Assembly: GCF_936916975.1 (NCBI RefSeq) | Contig: NZ_CAKZGO010000004.1 | Coordinates: 310,001 to 374,000 of the forward strand | DNA: 64,000 bases | Direction: 5' to 3' | From: an uncultured Dongia sp. | Lineage (GTDB): Bacteria > Pseudomonadota > Alphaproteobacteria > Dongiales > Dongiaceae | Shown: positions 7,604 through 17,180 of the stretch, one piece after another | Numbering within the stretch: position 1 is the first letter of the stretch | How the letters are laid out: each line of letters opens with the position of its first letter | Position numbers and translations under genes: made by a program | The notes under the pieces: model-generated | Database searches by the model: none | What the model was told of the DNA's origin: nothing | Seen by the model: the letters and a program-made list of their open reading frames with translations, nothing else

Positions 7604-8979
7604 TTCTTGTCTGGCTGGTCTTTGCTTTGATGACTTTGGCGACCGCCGTGCTGCTGGCATTGCCGCTGTTCTATACCCGCAAGGTCAAGAACGAGGCGGT
7701 GTTTGCCCTCGCCGTCTATCGCGATCAGATCCAGGAACTCAACCGCGATGCCGAAGCCGGGCTGATCGATGCGACCCAGGCCAAATCGGCGCAGATCGAG
7801 ATTGAGCGCCGGGTGCTGGCGCTGACCGAAAGCCCGCAATGGCAGCCGGGCCGGGCACCTTCCCACGGCCTGCTGATTACCGCCGCCGTCGCCTTGCCGC
7901 TGCTGGGCTTCGGTCTCTACCTCTATCTCGGCCGCCCGGAACTGCCGGCCCTGCCGTTCTCGGCACAAGCAACGGCACCGGCACCGGTGAGTGCGGAACT
8001 GGCGGCCCTGGAAGCCGACGTCTCCGCACGCCCGACCGACGCCAAGGCCTGGGTGGCACTCGCCGCCGGCTATGACGCGGCGGGCCGCGCGCGGGATGCC
8101 GCCACCGCCTATGGCAAGGCCGTGGCGCTGGGCGCGCAGGATGCAACCACGCTTGCCGCGCAGGGCCAGGCCCTGCTGCTCGCCAATCAGGGCGAAATGA
8201 ACGAGGCCGCAGCCGCAGCCTTCCGCCGCGCCGTCGCCGTTGAGCCCAGCAATCCGACAGCACGCTTCTTCCTGGCGCTGGGCAAGGCGCAAAGCGGCGA
8301 CATCGAAGGCGCGCTCACCGATTGGATGGCGCTGGAAAAGGATACGCCGCCGGAAGCGCCCTGGCGCGCCACGCTCGAGGATCACATCGCCAAGGCCGCA
8401 CAGCGCCTGGGCAAGGATGTGCCGCCGGAGTTGGCGGACAAGGACGCGGCCAGTGTAGATGCAGGTGGCGCTGATGCCGCCACCCCGGGGCCAAGTGCTG
8501 CGGAGATTGCCGCGGCCGAGGCGATGACGCCGGAACAGCGTGAGGCTTTCGTCAACGACATGGTCGGGCGCCTCGCTGAAAAGCTCAAAGGCAATCCCGA
8601 CGATCTGGAGGGCTGGGTACGTCTCGCGCGCGCCTATCAGGTGCTCCAGCGCATGGAGGACGCGCGGGATGCCTGGTCCAAGGCTGCGGCGCTGGCGCCG
8701 GCACGGCTCGACATCCAGCTCGACTATGCCGATGCCATCATCGCCGGGCGTTCCGACCTCGACCGCTATCTGCCGCCGGAATTCATCGAGGCGGTCGGCC
8801 GCGTGCGCACGCTGGATCCGAAGAACCCGCTTGGCCTCTATTACGGCGGTCTGGTCGCGCGTATCGCCGGCGATAAGGCCGAGGCGCACAAGCTGTGGAG
8901 CCAGGTGCTGGAGCAACTTCCGCCGGATTCCCCGCAACGCGCGGAACTGCGCAAGGAACTGGATTCCCTGCTGCCCTGA
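7600..8979 (+). CDS. ccmI: Cytochrome c maturation protein CcmI (CycH), TPR protein
   Basis: Apocytochrome chaperone of the heme ligation complex. The 459-residue protein has two N-terminal membrane helices (residues about 2-22 and 87-108). Between them is a cytoplasmic Leu-zipper-like segment (FALAVYRDQIQELNRDAEAGLI). Periplasmic tetratricopeptide repeats follow, for example DAKAWVALAAGYDAAGRARD and DLEGWVRLARAYQVLQRMED. This is the alphaproteobacterial CycH arrangement. It overlaps ccmH by four bases (ATGA) and is the last ccm gene. Confidence 0.93.
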   Translation: MILVWLVFALMTLATAVLLALPLFYTRKVKNEAVFALAVYRDQIQELNRDAEAGLIDATQAKSAQIEIERRVLALTESPQWQPGRAPSHGLLITAAVALPLLGFGLYLYLGRPELPALPFSAQATAPAPVSAELAALEADVSARPTDAKAWVALAAGYDAAGRARDAATAYGKAVALGAQDATTLAAQGQALLLANQGEMNEAAAAAFRRAVAVEPSNPTARFFLALGKAQSGDIEGALTDWMALEKDTPPEAPWRATLEDHIAKAAQRLGKDVPPELADKDAASVDAGGADAATPGPSAAEIAAAEAMTPEQREAFVNDMVGRLAEKLKGNPDDLEGWVRLARAYQVLQRMEDARDAWSKAAALAPARLDIQLDYADAIIAGRSDLDRYLPPEFIEAVGRVRTLDPKNPLGLYYGGLVARIAGDKAEAHKLWSQVLEQLPPDSPQRAELRKELDSLLP

Positions 8980-9207
8980 CACCCCGGCTCGCGCAGCTCA
9001 ATGGTATTACAATTCATCGCGTGATTTCAGCCCCTTAAGCCCTGCCATGGCGACGCGCATTTAACCATTGCTTCACCATCTTTGGCCGATAGTGCCCGTG
9101 ACACATGCGCGGCAGCAGGTCCGGGGTGGCGGCCTGCGCTGGATGTCGCATGAGCAACCCTGTCCGGTATCCGGCATGGGGAGGCAATTGGCGCAAAGCG
9201 TGCGCCC

Positions 9208-12147
9208 TTGAGGGAACCGAGGCCCGGATTGAAGCGAAGCGGATCAGCGCGCGGGATTTCGAGCGGCAAGGCTCATACCCTTGCACCGGGCCGTTTTGCG
9301 CAGGCTGGCTTTGCCAGAGGGCGGGCCTGGATCTGGGGCGTCGCCGTCAGTCTGATCGGCATTGTGCTCTGCACCTATGTCGCCACCCTCATTAACAACC
9401 AATCGCAAGCTGCGGCACTGCAGCGCTTCAACTATCTGATCGAACGGTTCGAGAAGCGGCTCGCCGATCGCTTCGCCTCGTTCAACATCGTCGTCAACAT
9501 GGGCATGGGCATGGCGACGATGAACGACTACATCTCGCGCAGCGACTGGCAGCGTTTCGTCTCCGGTCTGAACTGGCGCGACATGTCGGGCGGACTCGGC
9601 CTCAATTACATTGAGCGTGTCCAGCGCCCAGATCTGGACCGTTACCTGATGCAGGCAGCCGCGCTCAACGGCGAAACACTGTCGATCCAATCCATCACCA
9701 AGGACTCCACTGACGAGCTTTATGTGCTGCGTCTCACGGAACCGATGGCCAGCGGCAAGAACGCGATCGGCCTTGACCTCGCCAGCGAGATCAACCGGCG
9801 CCGCGTGCTCGATTGGGCCATGCTGAATGGCGAAGTCACCATGAGCGGCATCATCCCGATCATCATCAACCAGCAGAGCCGACCGGCCTTGCTGATGGTG
9901 GCGCCCGTCTACCATCGCGGCTCCAGCCCGGCGAGCTATGACGAGCGGCGAGAGAGCCTCAAAGGCTGGGTGGTGATGCCGATCGCCATCGGCACCACGC
10001 TGGAAGGCGCACTTCTGGATATCGGCAATGAACTCGACGTCATTCTCTATATGGGCGCCGAGACCGATTCCAACCGCCTGGTATTCGACAGTCGCCGCCG
10101 CAACCTTGGTGCCGATGCCACCCCGCGTGGCCCGCGCGACGGCAGCGTCTATCGCCGCGCCCATACCATGATCTTCTCCGGCCAGAGTCTCAGCATCGAG
10201 TACCGCTCGCATTCCTCGCTGCAGCCGGCGGGGGCTGCGATGGTGCCGCTGCTCGTCATGCTGGGCGGGTCGGTCATCTCGATCCTGCTCGGGATGAGCC
10301 TGTGGTTCATGGTGGCCGCCCGCTACCGGGCGGAGGCGCTGGCGCGTTCGATGACCAGCGATCTGCGCGCCGCCAAGGACGTGGCCGAACAGGCCTCGAT
10401 CGCCAAGACCCAGTTCCTCGCCATGATGAGCCATGAGATCCGCACGCCGATGAACGGTGTGCTGGGCATGGCGGGCCTCCTCGCCGACACCTCGCTCGAC
10501 CAGCGCCAGCAGCATTATGTCGACGTGCTGCATCAGTCTGGCGAAGCGTTGCTGGCGATCATCAACGACATCCTCGATTTCGCCAAGGCCGAGACCGGCA
10601 AGCTGGAGATTGAGCAGATCGATTTCGACGTGGTGACCGAAGTCGAATCCGTGCTGGAACTGGTGGTGAGCCGGGCCCATGCCAAGGGCATCGAGCTTGG
10701 CTGTTTCATTGGCCCCGATGTGCCGCCGCGGCTCAATGGTGATCCCGGCAGGCTGCGGCAGATTCTCCTCAATCTCCTTTCCAACGCGGTGAAGTTCACG
10801 CAGAGCGGTGGGGTCAGCCTGATCGTCGAGCTGTCGGCCACCGGGGAAGAAGGCGGCATTGAGGGTACCAAGCTGCGCTTTGCCATTCGCGATACCGGCA
10901 TCGGCATTCCGGAAGAAGCTCATGGCCGGCTGTTCCATCACTTCAGCCAGGTCGACGCCTCGACGACGCGGCGCTTCGGCGGCACGGGCCTCGGCCTTGC
11001 CATCTGCAAGCAACTGGTCGATCTCATGCATGGCTCGATCGGTATGGAATCGCATACCGGGGACAGGAGCGGTTCGACCTTCTGGTTCACCGCCTGGTTC
11101 GGCCCGGCGCCAAGCGAGACGCCGGCCCTCTCCAATCAGGCCGCGATTGCGGCGGCATTTGCCGGCAGGCTGGTACTGGTGGTCGACGACAACCAGATCA
11201 ACCGCGAGATCTTCGAACGTTATGTGACCAGCATCGGCGCCCGGGTCATTGCCGCCAGTGAGCCCGAGATCATCCTCGACGAGTTGCGCGCACATCCTCC
11301 CGCCGAGGCGATTGCACTGGCCATCGTCGACCAGGTGATGCCGACCATGTCCGGCGTCGATTTCGCGCGCCGCCTGCGGGCCTTGCCGGGGATCAGTGTC
11401 GAACATGTGGTGCTCTCTTCCGCGGCCCTCTTCATCGACCAGCACGAGGTGCATGAAGGGATCGACGCGCAATTGCCCAAGCCCGTGCGGCGCACCAGCT
11501 TCATGGCCTGCATGACGTCGCTGCTGGAAGGTGCGCGTCATGGCCTCACCCGCCGCGCCGGGGACCGCGACCTTGCCGTCTTTGCCGATGGCGCTGCGCT
11601 GCGCATCCTCTTGGCCGAAGACAACCAGGTCAACCAGATGCTGGTGACCGCGATCCTGGCGCGCGCCGGAGCCCGCGCCGACATTGCCGGCAACGGGCTG
11701 GAGGCCATCGAGGCGATGCGCAGCCGCGCCTATGACGTCGTCCTCATGGACATGCGCATGCCCGAAGTGGACGGGCTGGAAGCCACCAGGCGCATCCGCG
11801 AGCTGGGTGGGACGCCGTCCCGCGTGCCGATCATCGCCCTCACCGCCAATGCCACCCAGGACGATCGCCGCCGCTGCCTGGAGGCCGGCATGAACGACTT
11901 CATGGCCAAGCCCATCGACGCCAACGACCTCATCCAGAAGATCGCGCTCCATGCGAAGGTGGCCCTCATCGAGGGCGAGGCGGCCCGCATCAGCGCTGCC
12001 GAGCATGAGGCGGAACCGGCCATCGCCCCCTTGTCGATGGAACAGCAGGATGCGCTGGAAAACCTGCTCCACTCGCTCGACACCGCGACCGCCGACGACC
12101 CAAGCCCGCCGGCCGCGCCGGATTTGCGGCGGACCGGCCAGTTCTGA
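9208..12147 (+). CDS. CHASE-domain hybrid sensor histidine kinase with two receiver domains
   Basis: Membrane sensor of about 979 residues. A helix near residues 43-63 and another near 345-370 flank a periplasmic CHASE-like region ([17 protein letters not shown] at its start). The cytoplasmic part has a dimerisation/H-box with [18 protein letters not shown] (His409), an ATPase domain (N box [13 protein letters not shown]1 [10 protein letters not shown]2 GGTGLGLAI), a first receiver (DD in VVDDNQ, Asp708) and a second receiver (AEDNQ, Asp848, KPID). No HPt domain follows, so a separate HPt or direct use of REC2 is inferred. The start is uncertain: I see no in-frame ATG before the first helix, and TTG at 9208 is only the best available choice. 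The signal is unknown; some CHASE domains bind cytokinin-like ligands. Confidence 0.88.
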   Translation: MREPRPGLKRSGSARGISSGKAHTLAPGRFAQAGFARGRAWIWGVAVSLIGIVLCTYVATLINNQSQAAALQRFNYLIERFEKRLADRFASFNIVVNMGMGMATMNDYISRSDWQRFVSGLNWRDMSGGLGLNYIERVQRPDLDRYLMQAAALNGETLSIQSITKDSTDELYVLRLTEPMASGKNAIGLDLASEINRRRVLDWAMLNGEVTMSGIIPIIINQQSRPALLMVAPVYHRGSSPASYDERRESLKGWVVMPIAIGTTLEGALLDIGNELDVILYMGAETDSNRLVFDSRRRNLGADATPRGPRDGSVYRRAHTMIFSGQSLSIEYRSHSSLQPAGAAMVPLLVMLGGSVISILLGMSLWFMVAARYRAEALARSMTSDLRAAKDVAEQASIAKTQFLAMMSHEIRTPMNGVLGMAGLLADTSLDQRQQHYVDVLHQSGEALLAIINDILDFAKAETGKLEIEQIDFDVVTEVESVLELVVSRAHAKGIELGCFIGPDVPPRLNGDPGRLRQILLNLLSNAVKFTQSGGVSLIVELSATGEEGGIEGTKLRFAIRDTGIGIPEEAHGRLFHHFSQVDASTTRRFGGTGLGLAICKQLVDLMHGSIGMESHTGDRSGSTFWFTAWFGPAPSETPALSNQAAIAAAFAGRLVLVVDDNQINREIFERYVTSIGARVIAASEPEIILDELRAHPPAEAIALAIVDQVMPTMSGVDFARRLRALPGISVEHVVLSSAALFIDQHEVHEGIDAQLPKPVRRTSFMACMTSLLEGARHGLTRRAGDRDLAVFADGAALRILLAEDNQVNQMLVTAILARAGARADIAGNGLEAIEAMRSRAYDVVLMDMRMPEVDGLEATRRIRELGGTPSRVPIIALTANATQDDRRRCLEAGMNDFMAKPIDANDLIQKIALHAKVALIEGEAARISAAEHEAEPAIAPLSMEQQDALENLLHSLDTATADDPSPPAAPDLRRTGQF

Positions 12148-12208
12148 CCAAGTGATGGCCTGACCAAGTGATGGCCTGACCAAGTGAGGGCTTGAGCGAA
12201 TGATGGCC
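12145..12208 (+). repeat. Four tandem 16-base repeats at the stop codon of the hybrid kinase
   Basis: TGACCAAGTGATGGCC occurs exactly at 12145 and 12161. A variant, TGACCAAGTGAGGGCT, lies at 12177 and a degenerate copy, TGAGCGAATGATGGCC, at 12193. The kinase stop codon TGA is inside the first unit. No hairpin is formed, so slippage duplication is more likely than a terminator. Confidence 0.85.
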
Positions 12209-12284
12209 TTAAGCCGCCGGTGATGGCGCTTTCCCGGCAAACAGGCTAGGAAAGCGGCGAACGTCCCCGGAGAGCTGCCCCACT

Positions 12285-13055
12285 ATGCCCACCCCTTTCA
12301 CCACGCTCCAAGATGCGCTGATCGATGCCGCCTATGAGGCCGGCCAAGCGATCATGGCGGTCTATGCCAGCGACTTTGCGCCGACGCAGAAGGCCGACCG
12401 CTCACCGGTCACGGCAGCCGATGTCGCAGCCGAGACGCTGATCCTCAAGGCTCTCAAGACCTGTGCACCGGATATCACCGTGGTGGCGGAGGAACAGGCG
12501 GCGACGGACGGTGTACCGCCCCATGTCGGGCGCCGTTTCTTCCTGGTCGATCCCCTCGATGGCACCAAGGAATTCATCGCCCGCAACGGCGAGTTCACCG
12601 TCAACATCGCGCTCATCGAGGACGGTGTCCCGGTGCTGGGTGTCGTCTATCTGCCGGCCCTCGACGAGATGTATGCGGGGCACGGCGATGTCGCGATCCG
12701 CCGGCGCGCCGGTGGCATCGAAGAACGCATCCACGCGCGCGCGTTGCCCGAGATCGGCGCCACCATGACCATCAGCCGCTCCCATGCCGCGCGCGAACTG
12801 GTGAAGGCGGAGATGCTGGGCGAGCATGTCGCCGGCACCATCGTCGCCGGCTCGTCGCTGAAATTCTGTCGCATCGCCGAAGGGGTGGCCGACCTCTATC
12901 CGCGCTTCGGCCCCACGATGGAATGGGACACCGCGGCAGGCCATGCCGTGTTGCTCGCGGCCGGTGGTTCGGTCACGACGCTTGACGGCGCCAAGCTCAT
13001 CTATGGCAAGCCCGGCCTGCGCAACCCGCATTTCATCGCCCGTGGAATTCGCTGA
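12285..13055 (+). CDS. cysQ: 3'(2'),5'-bisphosphate nucleotidase CysQ
   Basis: Inositol monophosphatase-fold enzyme that hydrolyses 3'-phosphoadenosine 5'-phosphate, removing a by-product of sulfate assimilation. The 256-residue protein has the metal-binding set of the family: VAEEQ (first acidic site), DPLDGTKEFI (catalytic metal loop, with the KEF that separates CysQ from inositol phosphatases) and MEWDTAAGHAVLLAAGG. The Phe-rich FTVNIALIEDG strand follows. The stop is 2 bases from the next gene's ATG, so the two are probably co-transcribed. Confidence 0.93.
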   Translation: MPTPFTTLQDALIDAAYEAGQAIMAVYASDFAPTQKADRSPVTAADVAAETLILKALKTCAPDITVVAEEQAATDGVPPHVGRRFFLVDPLDGTKEFIARNGEFTVNIALIEDGVPVLGVVYLPALDEMYAGHGDVAIRRRAGGIEERIHARALPEIGATMTISRSHAARELVKAEMLGEHVAGTIVAGSSLKFCRIAEGVADLYPRFGPTMEWDTAAGHAVLLAAGGSVTTLDGAKLIYGKPGLRNPHFIARGIR

Positions 13056-13057
13056 CG

Positions 13058-14020
13058 ATGTCGAAGATCGTCCCGGCCGATGACGCGCACATCACCGCTG
13101 CCGCGAAGGCGTTGCAGCAGGGATTGCTGGTGAGCTTCCCGACCGAAACGGTCTATGGCTTAGGCGGCGACGCCACCAATGACCGCGCGGTCGCAGCGAT
13201 CTACGCGGCCAAGGGGCGCCCCAGCTTCAATCCGCTCATCGTCCATGTTGCCAATTTGGCGGCCGCCACCGAACATGCCGATCTGCCGCCCGCCGCACTC
13301 ACCCTGGCACAGAAATTCTGGCCCGGACCTTTGACCTTGGTGGTGCCGCGCCGCGCTACCTGCCGCCTCTCGCTGCTGGTGAGCGCCGGCATGGACAGCG
13401 TGGCGCTGCGCGTGCCGGCCCATCCGATCGCACAGGCGCTTCTCAAAGAGAGCGGGCTGCCCCTTGCCGGCCCCAGCGCCAATCCGTCCGGCCGCATCAG
13501 TCCCACGACGGCGCAGCATGTCGAAGAAGGCCTCGGCGACAAACTCGCGATGATCCTCGATGGCGGGCCCTGTGCCATCGGCGTGGAATCGACGGTGATC
13601 AGCTTGCTCGATGAGACGCCGAGCTTGTTGCGGCCCGGCGGCATCACGGCGGAGGAGATCGCAGCGGTCCTGGGCAGCGCTGTGACACTGGCGCCGGCGG
13701 TGGGTGATATCGATGCCGGCCTGCATGGCCCGGGCCGTCTGCTCAGCCACTACGCGCCGGACCGGCCCGTGCGCTTGAACGCAACGGCGGTGCAGCCGGG
13801 CGAGGCGCTGCTCGCTTTCGGGCCCAATGTTCCACAAGCTGCGGTGTCCCTCAATCTCAGCGTGACAGGCGACCTCGACGAAGCCGCCGCCAATCTCTTC
13901 GCCATGCTGCGCAAGCTGGACCGGCCGGATGTCTCCGGGATTGCGGTGATGCCGGTGCCGAAGGTGGGATTGGGGATTGCGATCAATGACCGGCTGACAA
14001 GAGCGGCGGCACCGAGATAG
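13058..14020 (+). CDS. L-threonylcarbamoyladenylate synthase (Sua5-type)
   Basis: First enzyme of tRNA t6A37 synthesis: it makes threonylcarbamoyl-AMP from threonine, bicarbonate and ATP. Residues about 10-200 form the YrdC domain (FPTETVYGLGGDATN, KGRPSFNPLIVHV, GPSANPSGRISPT, SPSLLRPG-like end). The C-terminal third is the Sua5 domain, entered through GPGRLLSHYAPDRPVRL. At 320 aa it is the long Sua5 form and not TsaC/YrdC. It follows cysQ by 2 bases, with no obvious functional link. Confidence 0.93.
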   Translation: MSKIVPADDAHITAAAKALQQGLLVSFPTETVYGLGGDATNDRAVAAIYAAKGRPSFNPLIVHVANLAAATEHADLPPAALTLAQKFWPGPLTLVVPRRATCRLSLLVSAGMDSVALRVPAHPIAQALLKESGLPLAGPSANPSGRISPTTAQHVEEGLGDKLAMILDGGPCAIGVESTVISLLDETPSLLRPGGITAEEIAAVLGSAVTLAPAVGDIDAGLHGPGRLLSHYAPDRPVRLNATAVQPGEALLAFGPNVPQAAVSLNLSVTGDLDEAAANLFAMLRKLDRPDVSGIAVMPVPKVGLGIAINDRLTRAAAPR

Positions 14021-14046
14021 TCCTCGAAGCGCCCCCTCACCCCAAC

Positions 14047-14098
14047 CCCTCTCCCGCCCGTCGGCGAAGGCCGACATGCGTCGGCGGGGGAGAGGGGC
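14047..14098. repeat. GC-rich intergenic palindrome
   Basis: Arms CCCCTCTCCCGCC and GGGGGAGAGGGG flank a centre with a second small stem (GTCGGCGAAGGCCGAC). It belongs to the same class as 2950-3006 and lies just after the Sua5-type gene, where it may end transcription from either side. Confidence 0.7.
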
Positions 14099-14160
14099 TA
14101 CCGCCACGCTCTCTCACTCAGATCTCACTGCTAGTTTGAATGTTGCCGGCAAATCTCATT

Positions 14161-14183
14161 CCCTCTCCCCTCGCGGGAGAGGG
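14161..14183. repeat. Short CCCTCTCCC/GGGAGAGGG palindrome
   Basis: Nine-base perfect arms (14161-14169 and 14175-14183) flank CTCGC, and a GGGTGAGGGGGGA tail follows. It is a second copy of the intergenic palindrome family, between the ends of two convergent genes, so it may also act as a bidirectional terminator. Confidence 0.65.
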
Positions 14184-14233
14184 TCAGGGTGAGGGGGGAG
14201 CGGCTGATGGCTCTTACCCCCCGAACTTAGCCC

Positions 14234-15031
14234 CTAAAACCGCCCATACCGATAAAGATCCGTCCCGTGATTCTCCAGCCACAGCCGGGCGGAATCCATC
14301 GAGCGGCAGATTTCGCCGCAGAGTTTCCAGAACTTCGGCCCGTGATTCATCTCACGGAGATGCGCCACTTCATGGGCGATGACGTAATCCATGACGTGTT
14401 TGGGCGCGAAGATCAGGCGCCAGGAGAAGGCAAGCTCGCCCTCGCTGGTGCAGGAGCCCCAGCGGCTCTTGGTGTCGCGGATGGTGATCTTCTTGATCTT
14501 CCGGCCGATCGCCTCGGCCTTCTGATGGGCGCGCAATTCGATCTCGCGTTTGGCCTCGATCTTCAGCCAATCCTGGACCCGGCGCGAGACATGCTCCTCA
14601 TGGCCCGCCACATTGATCTCGTCGGATTCGCACCACACCACACCGCGCGCATTTGGCTTGTGGCGGATGCGATGCGGGGTGCCCAGAATAGGAATGACGG
14701 CGTTGTGGAGGAACGGCACCGGCTCGTGCAATTGATCGAGGCGCTGCTCGATCCAATCCTTGTTGCTTAACGCAAATCGCTTGCCTTCATCGCGCGAAGT
14801 GCGTTTCGGCAGCACCACGATGATGGAAGAATTGCCGTGATCGAGGCGCAGGATGATGCGTTGCGCGCGCTTGTTGGGCTTGAACACCAGCGGCACTTTG
14901 CGGGTGGCAAAAGAGAGCATGTGAATGTCGCTCGCCTCGGCCATGCGCTTGCGTTTTACACGCGCCTTATCAACCGCGGCGGCACTTGCGCCGGTCAACG
15001 ACTTAGCCAGATTTTTCGCTACTTTCCGCAT
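14234..15031 (-). CDS. YgjP-like M48/SprT-type zinc metallopeptidase domain protein (COG1451)
   Basis: About 265 residues from the ATG at 15031. The C-terminal part has the zinc peptidase motif AHEVAHLREMNHGPKFW (HExxH with a downstream His). The preceding RDTKSRWGSC and SWRLIFAPKHVMDYV blocks are the hallmark of the YgjP/DUF45 family. An upstream in-frame TTG at 15046 is less likely. The E. coli member has been linked to UTP pyrophosphatase activity, and the physiological role is unsettled. The N-terminus is basic. The gene converges on the Sua5-type gene across the palindromes. Confidence 0.88.
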   Translation of the reverse strand: MRKVAKNLAKSLTGASAAAVDKARVKRKRMAEASDIHMLSFATRKVPLVFKPNKRAQRIILRLDHGNSSIIVVLPKRTSRDEGKRFALSNKDWIEQRLDQLHEPVPFLHNAVIPILGTPHRIRHKPNARGVVWCESDEINVAGHEEHVSRRVQDWLKIEAKREIELRAHQKAEAIGRKIKKITIRDTKSRWGSCTSEGELAFSWRLIFAPKHVMDYVIAHEVAHLREMNHGPKFWKLCGEICRSMDSARLWLENHGTDLYRYGRF

Positions 15032-15113
15032 GGTGGTCAAAAACAATCCACATATCCCCAGGTTTGCCCAAAGTTCCCCTGGCGACCACTTTACGGCCCC
15101 GTGTGCGTCGCTT

Positions 15114-16058
15114 TCAACCGGTTACTCTTTTTTTGCCAGCAGGGCGGCTATGCGTCGTTAACGAAGTGGATTCCGCCCTGATAAGAGCCTGTTTTCGTTC
15201 GGAACCCCAGGCGTAACCGCCAATTGCCCCATCGTTACGCAACACGCGGTGACAGGGGATGGCGACCGCCACCGGGTTGCGGCCGCAGGTATTGCCGACC
15301 GCCCGCGCCGCCTTGGGATGGCCAATGGCCGCCGCGACGTCGCCATAGCTCCGGGTTTCGCCGGTCGGGATTCGGGCCAGAGCCTGCCAGACCTGGCGCT
15401 GGAAGGCGGTCATGCGGATGTCGAGCGGCAGATCGGCCTGCGGGGCTTGGCCCGAAATGCGGTGCAGGATTTCGCCGATATAGGGCCCGAGCGCCCGGTC
15501 GTCGCGGGTGATGACATCGGCGCGGGGGAATTCGGCGGCAAGATCGTCGATGAGACTGTCTTCGTCATCGCCCATCTCGACCCGGCACAGGCCCTTGCCC
15601 GTCGCCGCCACCAGCACCCGCCCCAGCGCGCAGGGTGCGAGCGTATAGCGGATCGCCGCCCCCTTGCCGCCGCTGGCATAGCTCGCCGGTGTCATCCCCA
15701 GCGCCGCATCGGACCGTTCATAGACACGGCTGGATGACCCGAAACCGGCATCGAAGGTGGCGGCTGCCACGCCGCCCCCGCTCCGCAGGCCCTTCTTGAA
15801 CCGTTTGAGGCGCAGGCTTTCCTCGTAGTCGCGGGGGGAAACACCCATCACGCGCTTGAACTGACGCTGCAGGTGCCAGGGCGACAGACCGCAATGCCGG
15901 CCCAGCTCCTCCAGCGTGATCGGACCGTCGGCCTCATCTTCCTGGCGTGCGGCGATATAGGCAGCGGCGCGGCGCACCACGTCGGTGACACTCGCCGGGA
16001 TCTTCGCCGCTTTACCTGTACCGGGTTTTCGCATGGGCATGATCGGGTTCGGCATCAT
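15114..16058 (-). CDS. Ada-like AraC regulator/O6-methylguanine-DNA methyltransferase without the N-terminal zinc domain
   Basis: The 314-residue protein joins an AraC-type helix-turn-helix (residues about 20-130, with LSPWHLQRQFKRVMGVSPRDY) to an O6-alkylguanine-DNA alkyltransferase domain. The latter has FQRQVWQALARIPTGETRSYGDVA and the acceptor Cys in PCHRVLRNDG. Full Ada (about 354 aa) starts with a Cys4 zinc domain that repairs methylphosphotriesters and switches the protein on. That domain is absent here: the N-terminus is a short basic stretch followed directly by the HTH. It may still repair O6-methylguanine, but how it senses damage is unclear. An AlkA-type partner gene is not seen. 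Confidence 0.88.
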   Translation of the reverse strand: MMPNPIMPMRKPGTGKAAKIPASVTDVVRRAAAYIAARQEDEADGPITLEELGRHCGLSPWHLQRQFKRVMGVSPRDYEESLRLKRFKKGLRSGGGVAAATFDAGFGSSSRVYERSDAALGMTPASYASGGKGAAIRYTLAPCALGRVLVAATGKGLCRVEMGDDEDSLIDDLAAEFPRADVITRDDRALGPYIGEILHRISGQAPQADLPLDIRMTAFQRQVWQALARIPTGETRSYGDVAAAIGHPKAARAVGNTCGRNPVAVAIPCHRVLRNDGAIGGYAWGSERKQALIRAESTSLTTHSRPAGKKRVTG

Positions 16059-16217
16059 TGTTGTCGCACCATCCTAACGGGTCTTATGGGGCAGAGATAA
16101 GCCCCTCCCAGGGCCGCCGCTATCCGGTGCTTGCGGTATCGGATGCAGCTAAGGCCCTTGCGGTTCCCTTCCTGGCGGCGTTTACATGACGCCAATACGC
16201 CATGATGGACGTATCCG

Positions 16218-16640
16218 ATGTCCGATCCCCACAATCTGCAGCGCTTCCTTGATGCCCAGGCGCCGGTCTATGCCGCGGTCACGGCCGAGCTGCAGGCGGG
16301 CCGCAAGACCAGCCATTGGATGTGGTTCATCTTTCCGCAATTGGCTGGGCTCGGCCGCAGCGAGCGGGCACGCTTTTTCGCCATCGCGGATCTCACCGAA
16401 GCCCGAGCCTATCTCGCCCACCCGGCGCTGGGCGCACGGCTCACGGCGTGCACAGGCTGGGTCAATGCCGTCGAGGGCCGCGATGCCCATGCCATCTTCG
16501 GCAGTCCGGACGATCTCAAATTCCACTCGTCCATGACGCTGTTTCACGCCGCCGCAATAGACCCGGCGATCTTCCAGGCAGCGCTCGACAAATATTTCCG
16601 CGGGGTGCCCGACCGCGCCACTTTGGCGCTGCTGCGATAG
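16218..16640 (+). CDS. DUF1810 family protein
   Basis: A 140-residue protein matching DUF1810. It opens with LQRFLDAQAPVYAAV, then has the signature HWMWFIFPQLAGLG and the block YLAHPALGARL. FGSPDDLKFHSSMTLF and DKYFRG...DRATLALL complete it. This length is normal for the family. No enzymatic function is established. No clear ribosome-binding site precedes the ATG at 16218. It is monocistronic by spacing. Confidence 0.9.
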   Translation: MSDPHNLQRFLDAQAPVYAAVTAELQAGRKTSHWMWFIFPQLAGLGRSERARFFAIADLTEARAYLAHPALGARLTACTGWVNAVEGRDAHAIFGSPDDLKFHSSMTLFHAAAIDPAIFQAALDKYFRGVPDRATLALLR

Positions 16641-16711
16641 CCCTCTCGCCGCGCGCGTCGTGGCGCGCTAAGGTAACGGCCTGATCAGCGCCCCTATGGA
16701 GTTCCTGCGTC

Positions 16712-17134
16712 ATGGCCATCCCGCCGTTTCATCTCGCCTTCCCAATCCACGACATGGCTGCCTGCGAGGCCTTCTATGCCGGCCTGCTGGGCTGCAAGAT
16801 CGGCCGCCGAGACGTCAAATGGATCGATTTCGATTTCTTCGGCCACCAGATCTCGGCGCATCTGAAGCCCGAGGAGACCGCCATTGCCGGCACCAACCAG
16901 GTCGATGGCGACAACGTGCCGGTCCGCCATTTCGGCGCGATCCTGCCCTGGGGCGAATGGCATGCCCTGGCCGACAAGCTGAAGGCGGCCAAGATCGATT
17001 TCGTGATCGAGCCCCATGTGCGCTTCAAAGGCGAAGTCGGCGAACAAGCCACCATGTTCTTCCACGACCCCAGCGGCAACGCGCTCGAGTTCAAATCCTT
17101 CGAAGACCCGGCACAGGTTTTCGCGGTGGCGTAG
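16712..17134 (+). CDS. VOC superfamily (glyoxalase/dioxygenase fold) protein
   Basis: A 140-residue vicinal-oxygen-chelate protein. A His near the N-terminus (FHLAFPIHD) and a Glu near the end (GNALEFKSF) are at the usual metal-ligand positions. The FYAGLLGCK helix and [18 protein letters not shown] segment complete the fold. A further His in [13 protein letters not shown] and the HDPSGN turn fit the COG3565 predicted dioxygenase branch. The substrate is unknown. A GGAG lies 10 bases upstream of the ATG. Confidence 0.85.
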   Translation: MAIPPFHLAFPIHDMAACEAFYAGLLGCKIGRRDVKWIDFDFFGHQISAHLKPEETAIAGTNQVDGDNVPVRHFGAILPWGEWHALADKLKAAKIDFVIEPHVRFKGEVGEQATMFFHDPSGNALEFKSFEDPAQVFAVA

Positions 17135-17141
17135 CACCCCA

Positions 17142-17175
17142 ATCGTCATGGTCCGCGAAGGCGGACCATGACGAT
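17142..17175. terminator. Bidirectional hairpin terminator between convergent genes
   Basis: A perfect 15-bp stem (ATCGTCATGGTCCGC at 17142-17156, its complement at 17161-17175) has a four-base GAAG loop. It is followed on the + strand by AAATTTTAC. It lies between the stop of the VOC gene and the stop of the CobC-like gene. Confidence 0.85.
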
Positions 17176-17180
17176 AAATT

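Noticed and set aside
9244-12240. Very long open frame on the minus strand opposite the hybrid kinase
   Set aside because: It is a frame shadow of the high-GC kinase gene, with His/Arg/Gly-rich translation and no domain; the plus-strand frame has all kinase and receiver motifs.
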